Shown here one piece after another: positions 57,041-64,000 of a DNA stretch of 64,000 nucleotides. The position numbers and the translations under genes are program-made. Within the stretch, counting starts at the first letter, position 1; each line of letters starts with the position of its first letter. The notes beneath the pieces were generated by a model. It was given only the letters and a program-made list of their open reading frames with translations, did not search any database and was not told the DNA's origin. Source of the stretch: Harmonia axyridis. Lineage: Eukaryota > Arthropoda > Insecta > Coleoptera > Coccinellidae. The DNA is taken from positions 19,966,718 to 20,030,717 of the forward strand of contig NC_059507.1 of assembly GCF_914767665.1 (NCBI RefSeq). The letters are read 5' to 3'.

Positions 57041-57750
57041 AGAAAACAAAAAAATCATATTCAATTATCATAAATCAACAAAATGAGAATAAAATAGAGA
57101 ATGCTACGAATACCTCAGTTCGCCTTTGAACAGTGGAGACAATGTTGGTTCAAATTATGTTTGAAAAGCGCCAACGTATTCAATCCCAGCTTTTCTATAA
57201 AAAAAAAGGAATGCAATTATTGGAAGTATCTTGCATATGTCAAATAGGTAAATTCCTATACAAATTGAAATGGAATTATTCAATTCCATGAAAATGCTAA
57301 TCTGCATATAAGTAGCTTTTAACCAATGAAAAAAATATTTAGCTTCAACATAAAAATCAATTCTGCAATATACCTATAACAAAATCGATTATACCTTGAA
57401 TTCGTCATTCATCATTATTCCCCCTGTACTTGATCAACAAGGTCACAAACCTTTATATTTATAACAATTTCAAAAATGATTGTAATGAAGAGTAATTTGA
57501 TAAGCCATAAATCAAATATTCGATAAATAACAATACTCATTATTGAGAATCAAGTAAATTTACAGAGTTCAAGTTTATATTGTTTATGCTTTATCATTCA
57601 CATATAGAAAATTTAAGCAGAATATCAAAGAAAACAAAATAGATAAGCACATATGTATATGAAGTCGGGAGCTTTTGAGGTTTCGACGACATTTATGAGC
57701 TAAGTCGACCCAGGGATATACCTGCAAACAGTTGTGCAGCCTACAAGGGA

Positions 57751-57803
57751 AAATTGGCGAATTAATAAAAGGCGCTCAAAATCTCCTAACTTCACGTCAG
57801 TGC
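57751..57803 (+). repeat. ATTGGC...CACGTC motif, copy C
   Basis: AATTGGCGAATTAATAAAAG, GGCGCTCAAAAT and ACTTCACGTCAGTGC. Best match to copy B (43448-43501). Confidence 0.55.
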
Positions 57804-57995
57804 TTCCCCATTTTTTCATGATCAATTTTTTCAATTTCCTTGTTTATATTCTTCACTAAACTACTAGTGGGTATTCATATTTCAATCGAAAAAATACATT
57901 CTTCTCTTCCAAAACAAGGGCCTAGATCTTTTTTTTTAAGCAAATTACTCGAAATAATTTTTTTTTATCACTATTTCGATTAGTCTTATATTATA

Positions 57996-58632
57996 CTAGG
58001 TGTTCCTGAATTGGAGTTACGAAGGAAAATGAAAGATTTCTTTTTAATTTTGAAAATAATATGCACATAAACATGAGCCCACAAACGCTTTATTTTCGTG
58101 AACACCCTGTTTCTTGTATTTTGATGAAACAGTTTTTCGAGTTTTTATTGATCTTCGCTACAGAGTTGGAAAATAAGTACCAAAACTTATAATTTATTTA
58201 TTTACCTACCTTACTAGATCTTCAAAATAATTTGGATTTTCCTGAGAATTACTTTGAAGAGCTAAAGAAATTTTTCTCTAAATCGATTGCAGGTACTGAA
58301 CCATAGTTTCTTTTTAAATTTTCCTAAACTACCAGTGATTCAGGAAATAATTATTCTGGATGAAAGAAGTGGGCACCCTTCCAGAAAAACGCACCTTGAA
58401 AATTTGCATTTGAAATAAGGATATCACATGAGGAAAATATTAAATTGGAATATCTGTGACAATTCAAGTTAAATATCTTGTGAAGGGAAGGTGCAATGAA
58501 AGAAAAACTTGAACTTTAACACCTGCATCTCGAACACAAGCGTTTGCGGACACATGCTATAGGATTTGTTTTCTTGAAATGATCCGAGATATCTGTTATT
58601 TTCATTTGTACCTCCAATTCAGGTACACCCTG
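57996..58632. mobile_element. 637-bp MITE with TA duplication
   Basis: CTAGGTGTTCCTGAATTGGA at the left and the complement of TCCAATTCAGGTACACCCTG at the right form terminal repeats of about 35 bp. TA lies outside both (57994-57995, 58633-58634). The interior is non-coding and contains a further CACCCTG end at 58108. Confidence 0.75.
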
Positions 58633-58639
58633 TAGATAT

Positions 58640-59860
58640 AGTGAATTCAAAACTGATGTCTTCATAAATAAATTGCAATTTGAATGAAACACAATAAATT
58701 TTACCTACAACACAGTCCAGACAATTTTTGATGCCAACTACTCAGTTCAGTTCTTTGATAACTACATATTGCAATTTTGTGACGAGAATGATTAAAAAAA
58801 TCGAAAACAACGGGTGAGTGTATACCGATGACGAATGCAAAAATCACAGATGACAAATGAGGGGCGATGCCAAGAAAGCGGATAGATAAAGGAAAATAAT
58901 AAACCCAGGACAAAAACGAGCTCGTAGTGCAATAAAATTATTCATCTTGAAAGCGATAATAAACTTATAAACCGTAAAGGGGTCCGATTTTTTACTGACG
59001 TGTCTATTTCAAAGGAAAGTAAAATGATAATTATTGGTTCATTTTATGGAGAAATTTTCTTTCTTCGTCTTTGCGAGATTTCTGAAATTTCATATTTTGA
59101 AAATCTTCAGGGGGTAATCACCCCCAGTACCCCCCATTTCTACGCCCTTGAAAAGATTTAGAAAACTTATTATTGAAAAACCCACTCAAACGAAACACAA
59201 ATAACACCTTTCGTTTACATGTTTATGCCTTCCCCGAAAAAGTTTAGCTCAATATATACAACCGTGGCATGAAATTACAAGTTTATTTTCTGAGACAGAA
59301 TTTTTCAGGGGTCATAGAAAGTTCGCACGAAAAATTAAATTGAATCCGGCAAATGACATGCACACAGACGATACAACACGGTTTTCCATGATGAAAAATA
59401 CAATTAGAATGGCGGCACGCGGCTAAAATTTGCATGATTACTCCGCTATTTAAAGTATGTTCGAAAACTTAGACTACACGATTTGCATATACGGCCAGCG
59501 GCAGGGAGGAATTCTACAGAATAGAAGAATTTACTCGGAAAATAATAGGTCTGCGTCGAATTGGAAATTATCACGTTTCATTAATGTTTTTCGATAAACT
59601 AATGGGTTATTCGATTCGACCACAATGAAGTACAGAAATCTAATGAATTAATTAGTAGAATTCAACGGCATATCTATTATTACCAAGCGTTGGGAGTTCG
59701 GAATAAAAAATTATTCGATTGGATAGTGGAAAATCAATTTCGGAACAATCAAGAGTTTAAATGAATGAAAACCACCCTTCTATTGAATACCTATTGGTTG
59801 AGACATTTATTGACTTCATTAATTTATTCACAAGATTTAAACTACGTGATATTCTGTATA
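58640..59860. other. mostly featureless AT-rich DNA with one hAT-like end
   Basis: A sequence ending CCATTTCTACGCCCTTG (about 59110-59151), with C-runs before it, resembles a hAT right terminus, but no partner was found. The frame at 58701-58913 has no homology. Confidence 0.3.
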
Positions 59861-60241
59861 CACTGTGTCCGTAAAGTATGGAACAAATTCATTTTTAGCT
59901 GAACAGACCATTTTAAGGAATTATCCTGAAACATGTCGATTTTTAATTTTAATTTACCGTATTTTGAAATAAAAATCTAATATGCAGGGTAAATTACTTT
60001 TTAAGTAAGGACGTCACCGTCATTTTTTTTCAAATGGAACACCCCCATTTTGTCTCAATTTTCCGATTACTCTAGCTGAGCTGATTCCAAAAGTTTATCA
60101 CATGTTGATTCCAATTGGTACAGGGTGGACAAAAATACAATAATTTTGTGTGTGCTCATAAAGTAACGCGTAATATTCTTTATTAGTTAAATTAACAATA
60201 GTATCAAAAATGCTTATTGTCTAGCTGCAATTGGAGTGAAT

Positions 60242-60401
60242 GTAACACCCTGTAGTTTGTTACATTTTTGGATCAATAAAACTGTAAAAAAATAAGAAAT
60301 AATTTCTTTCATATTCTCTCTGCTAAACCACAAGTACCACGCATGTTTGAAAACGTCTCATTTTTATTAATCTAAAAATGTAACAAACTACAGGGTGTTA
60401 C
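60242..60401. mobile_element. 160-bp hairpin MITE
   Basis: GTAACACCCTGTAGTTTGTT at the left is exactly mirrored by AACAAACTACAGGGTGTTAC at the right; the arms are about 38 bp with a 75-bp spacer. No coding capacity. Confidence 0.75.
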
Positions 60402-60719
60402 TTTATATCATATATAACTCAAAAATGACTGGATCGTTTTTCATGGCCTTCAAATAACATAATATTCAACATTTTCAAAATATTGTAACTAAGAAGGAGC
60501 TACGGTGTTCTGTGGAATTCTACTCATATTTTCGAAATCAAATTTGTCACCAAAACGAAAGCCAAATTTTTTGCAGGACAATGCCAGCTGGGTCCAACTG
60601 TTATTAAAATTTCAGTTTGTTCGGACTAATGTTTTTCCTCACGTACAATAGAATTTACACTGCATTCATTATTAATTATCTACATAATCTAATAATGATT
60701 ATGATTTGACACTCATCTA

Positions 60720-62301
60720 CACTGATCAACAATTGCTTGGGATCACTTATGAACTTCTCTTCATTTGTATTTTTTTCAAGTTATCTCGTGAATATCTGTA
60801 CATTATATGTTCTCTAAGGAAAAAGTAAGATGTTTTGAGTTGATTATATCAAAGTCTTCCTCACTTCATCGGCTCTTGTTCACAAAATCGATTTATCTGT
60901 AGGCTGTTACAGGTGGAGTGAAAAGCAATGTGGTGTTTGTTATTAAATCTGTTTTTTCTCTCGTTCAAACACATAAGGTGACAATAATTGAAGAAATGAG
61001 AACAATATCAGCTTATCAGTCATGCCGAGAAGACGTTTGGCTCCTGTGCAACTGGACCAAATCATACGGTGGATACAGGAAGGTTTGCCCCAGCGAGAAG
61101 TGTCCCGGCGGTTGAATGTTTCGCAAAGTGTCGTGAGTCGGGCTTGGAATAGGTTCATCCAAAACGACTCAGTAGCTTATGTTCATGGGGAGGTCGGCAG
61201 CGCAGTACAACAGCTGCCCAAGATCGTCTTTTGATCCTCAATGCTAGGAGAAATTCCACTTACCCGGCGTCGCGGCTCAATACATCACTGAGAGTTGCAA
61301 CAGGAGTTCTAATTTCGAACCAGACTGTAAGACGACGACTACATGTTCGTGGTTTGAGAGCACGTAGGAGGGTACAACATCCCCATTTGAATAGGGAACA
61401 CCGGGTTCATCGACGGCAATGGGCTGAGGAGCACCGCAATTGGACACTTGAAGATTGGAGCCGATGTTTATTTACGGATGAGTCTAGATTTCGTTTGGTC
61501 AACTCCGATGGACGTATTCTTGCTTGGAGGGAAAGAGGTCGAAGGTATGCAGAACAGTTTATGGTACCCACAACAGCTTTTGGCGGAGGTTCTATATGTG
61601 TATGGGGAGGCATTTGTTTGAAGAACCAACGCACAGAGTTGGTTGTTCTGCAGAACACCACCATGACCAGCCAGAGATATCACGATACGATTATTGAACC
61701 CATAATTGTTCCGTTTGCGGCTGCCGTGGGCGAGAATTTCATTTTAATTGATGATAATGCCCGTCCACACCGTAATCGTCTGGTTAATGAAGCGCTAGAA
61801 ACTCATGCTATTGATAGGATGGACTGGCCAGCTCGCTCTCCAGACTTGAATTGCATCGAACATGTCTAGTCTGAGATGTCTAGACAATTGTCAACCTTAG
61901 AACAACCGTTCAATAACATGGAGGACCTTTCTAACGCTTTACGGGATATTTGGACGAATTTGCCCCCAAATTTTATAAATCGTTAGATCGAAAGTATGCC
62001 TCGTAGGGTAGAATGCTTGAGACGAGCTCGTGGCGGACCAACTAGGTACTAGCTTAACCGAAACTTCAGCCTTCTTGTGGTTTCATCATAAAATTTTTAT
62101 GTTATACAAACACAGAATTTTGAGTGTTCCTAATAAAGTCTTTTTTTCTCTCCAACTTTCCATTTTTTCATTCTTTTCTCAAGTGAACCATATTATCAAC
62201 TGAAAATACTCTAATATCTGACTAAATTTATAATCTTGAAGCGAATATTTCCGAAATAAATTTAGAACAAGTAAGTGATCCCTATCAATTGTTGAGCAGT
62301 G
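60720..62301 (+). mobile_element. Tc1 transposon with both terminal repeats and TA duplication
   Basis: The left end CACTGATCAACAATTGCTTG is matched by the complement of the right end (CACTGCTCAACAATTGATAG); the repeats extend about 30 bp to GGATCACTTA. TA stands outside both ends (60718-60719, 62302-62303). The element is 1,582 bp, a normal Tc1 size, and contains one degraded transposase gene. Confidence 0.93.
61022..62050 (+). pseudogene. Tc1 transposase, DD34E, broken
   Basis: The start Met at 61022 begins MPRRRLAPVQLDQIIRWIQE, with the paired-like helix-turn-helix EVSRRLNVSQSVVSRAWNRF. A 1-nt shift near 61190 moves the frame to ILNARRNSTYP. The second helix-turn-helix is VLISNQTVRRRLHVRG. 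The catalytic residues are present: FTDESRF (Asp), IDDNARPHRN (Asp) and DLNCIEHV (Glu), with 34 residues between the last two. A TAG at 61867-61869 replaces the expected Trp after EHV and another TAG occurs near 61984. The C-terminus MPRRVECLRRARGGPTRY is otherwise normal. Three lesions: inactive but recent-looking. Confidence 0.92.
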
Positions 62302-62309
62302 TAAATGAC

Positions 62310-62479
62310 ATAATTACCTTCATTACCACACTAAGGCTTTTTTCAATTCATCACGACACTAGTGTGATGATGATATCCAATAAAATCAAACTCATAGACG
62401 ATATAATGCGATTATATGGAAACTCCTAGCTATATTGTAAACCTTAAGAATAAAATCTTAACAGTTAAATAAATTAATG
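62310..62479. other. no recognisable feature
   Basis: Short AT-rich spacer between the Tc1 element and the next retrotransposon. Confidence 0.4.
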
Positions 62480-64000
62480 CGAGATACATGCCTAACATTT
62501 CACACCTACTCTCCGTCGGTGGTCGAGGTCTCTGCTTGGTAAACGTAGCATCGTAGCTCCGCTAGGTAGCTGAACCATAGGGGGTTCACCAGGAAGGGGA
62601 TGTCCGCAGGGCGGTGTTCCGTCGCCGCTACCATGGAATCTTGCCCTGAATATGCTCGTGGTTGATCTGACGAGGGCTGGGTTTGATGAGGTGGCATATG
62701 CCGACGACCTTGTTATACTGATCAGAGGTAAGGTAATCAGTATCATTGTAGATCTGATGCAGAATACTCTGAGACTGGTTGAACGATCGTTCTTGAGAAA
62801 CGAGCTCCCGGTAAATCGTAGTTAGACAGAGAGTTCTCTTTACTGGGAAGAGGGTGCCTAGCAACATGAGACTTCCTAGTCTGTGTGGGGTTGGGCTCGC
62901 TCTAGCCGAGCAGGTTCGTTACCTCGGGGTGATATTGGACCGCAAACTTTGTGGAACAAGCACATTGAAAATCAAACGAATAAGGCCTGGTCTGCTCGAA
63001 GGGTACTTCAGAAAGGATGGAGCTTCAAACCGCACATTATGCACTGACTGTATACTGTCGTGGTGAGGCCTATCCTAACCTACGCCTCTATGGTGTGGTG
63101 GCCTTCTATGGAGAAGTCCAGTAACCGCAGCACTATAACCAAATGCCAGAGGAAAGCTTGTCTAGGTATGACAGGCACTCTGAGATCAACCCCTACAGCA
63201 GCGATAGAGTGACTGCTTGGTCTCCCTCTTGTTGTGAAGGAGGTGGCTATGAAAACAGCTCTCAGAATCTGGGAGCAGGGACAATGGGGTGAGGGAGGAC
63301 TCTTCATTGGGCACACAAGGACTCTCAAAATGCTGAAGAATGCTTACGCTCCCCTTCTCCAAAGAGGTGACCGAGTGGGCACTAGGTTCTGCTTCAATGA
63401 GCCATATAGGGTTTTTGTACCTGACAGAGACCTATGGTCTTCATCAACTAGGCTTCTTAGACCCGGAGGTCCCACGTGGTTCACTGAAGGCTCTGTTACA
63501 TCAACAGGGTCTGGTTCCGGAATTGTGGTACCTTGCTTCAATCAGGCTATCCCTCTGGGGAAGGAGTGTTCCATTGTCCATACTAATCTATAGGCAGTTG
63601 TAGTCTGTGCGCTGGAGAATATTCGCAGAGGATAATCTGGCGAGCACATTTACATATACTGTGGCCGTCAGGGAACTCTGAAATATCTATCCGACGTTAG
63701 AGTTGACTCTTTATTAGTAGAGAAGTGCAGGAAAGCTCTACGTGAGCTGGGTGCTGGTAACTTTTTGAAAGTAATCTGGAATTAGGCCCATGTGGAGATA
63801 CCTGGTAACGATAAGGCAGATACACTGGTTAAGCGAGGGGCCGGAGCAGAATTTGTAGGTCCGGAGCCTGCGCTGCCAATCTGTCGCACATCTGTCAGAA
63901 GCTTCTTCAGGAGTTGGCTGAACTAGGAGCTTGCCTCGGAATGGAGAACAGGAAATGGGCCAAGGTGGTCGAGGATTCTCATTGAGAGACCGTCCTCGCG
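62480..64000 (+). mobile_element. non-LTR retrotransposon (Jockey/R1/I-like) RT to RNase H, decayed, runs off the window
   Basis: In several frames the plus strand reads PLPWNLALNMLVVDL, then DEVAYADDLVILIRGK (RT motif C, intact YADD at about 62697), LRLVERSFLRNELPVN, VRYLGVILDRKL and PILTYASMVWW (RT thumb region). Next is the connection domain (TGTLRSTPTAAI, LGLPLVVKE). Near 63790-63870 the RNase H end is AHVEIPGNDKADTLVKRGAG, then EFVGPEPALP. FVGPEP links it to the family at 34135-35880. At least five frameshifts or stops. G+C is well above the neighbouring intron DNA, consistent with a younger insertion. Confidence 0.9.

Noticed and set aside
1..64000. CRISPR arrays, rRNA genes, bacterial operons
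   Set aside because: No regularly spaced identical repeats with unique spacers and no ribosomal RNA similarity; the window is typical eukaryotic intron DNA.

Overview
This 64 kb window looks like a piece of an insect nuclear genome. A beetle is plausible, but the sequence does not prove it. It is AT-rich, has no compact genes, and is full of decayed transposable elements: mauritiana-type mariners, Tc1, a DD41D mariner relative, hAT, several kinds of non-LTR retrotransposon and foldback elements. The only host gene I can support is a carbonic anhydrase-related protein of the CA10/CA11 (CARP X/XI) type on the plus strand. Three internal exons are visible (7469-7605, 11876-12067, 49479-49574). 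Their intron phases are compatible and their splice sites are good. They are separated by introns of 4,270 and 37,411 bp. The first and last parts of the gene lie outside the window, or in exons I could not recognise.

Layout. 1-7468 (upstream, probably intronic): a reverse-transcriptase fragment, a tRNA-like block with a hammerhead ribozyme beside it, a DD41D remnant, a CpG-rich hairpin and mariner copy 1. 7469-12067: exons A and B, with two foldback elements in the intron between them. 12068-49478, the giant intron: hairpins, mariner copies 2 and 3, a complete non-autonomous hAT with target-site duplications, a 647-bp foldback element with a TA duplication, RTE-like and RNase H-bearing retrotransposon fragments, two Tc1 remnants, a 4.55-kb terminal-inverted-repeat pair containing a DUF4817-like transposase N-terminus, and several GC-richer, repeat-poor blocks that may be regulatory. 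49479-49574: exon C. 49575-64000: hAT termini, a three-level nested insertion (DD41D mariner inside hAT inside a reverse transcriptase), a second hammerhead-like motif, MITEs, a Tc1 element with intact 30-bp terminal repeats, and a retrotransposon with RT and RNase H running off the right edge.

Working together. The CARP exons would be spliced into one secreted or cell-surface, catalytically inactive alpha-carbonic anhydrase fold. Two zinc histidines are kept and the third is replaced by glutamine. Everything else appears to be intron filling, apart from possible cis-regulatory blocks.

The most unusual signals are: (1) a hammerhead ribozyme with every core nucleotide present at 331-404 (minus), downstream of a tRNA-like Pol III promoter block; (2) a second, minimal type I hammerhead candidate at 54257-54299; (3) a family of 59-133-bp CpG-rich hairpins with related apices but copy-specific stems, where two copies of one 400-bp repeat carry the apex in opposite orientation; (4) a 53-nt motif present three times in one orientation across the intron and beyond it.
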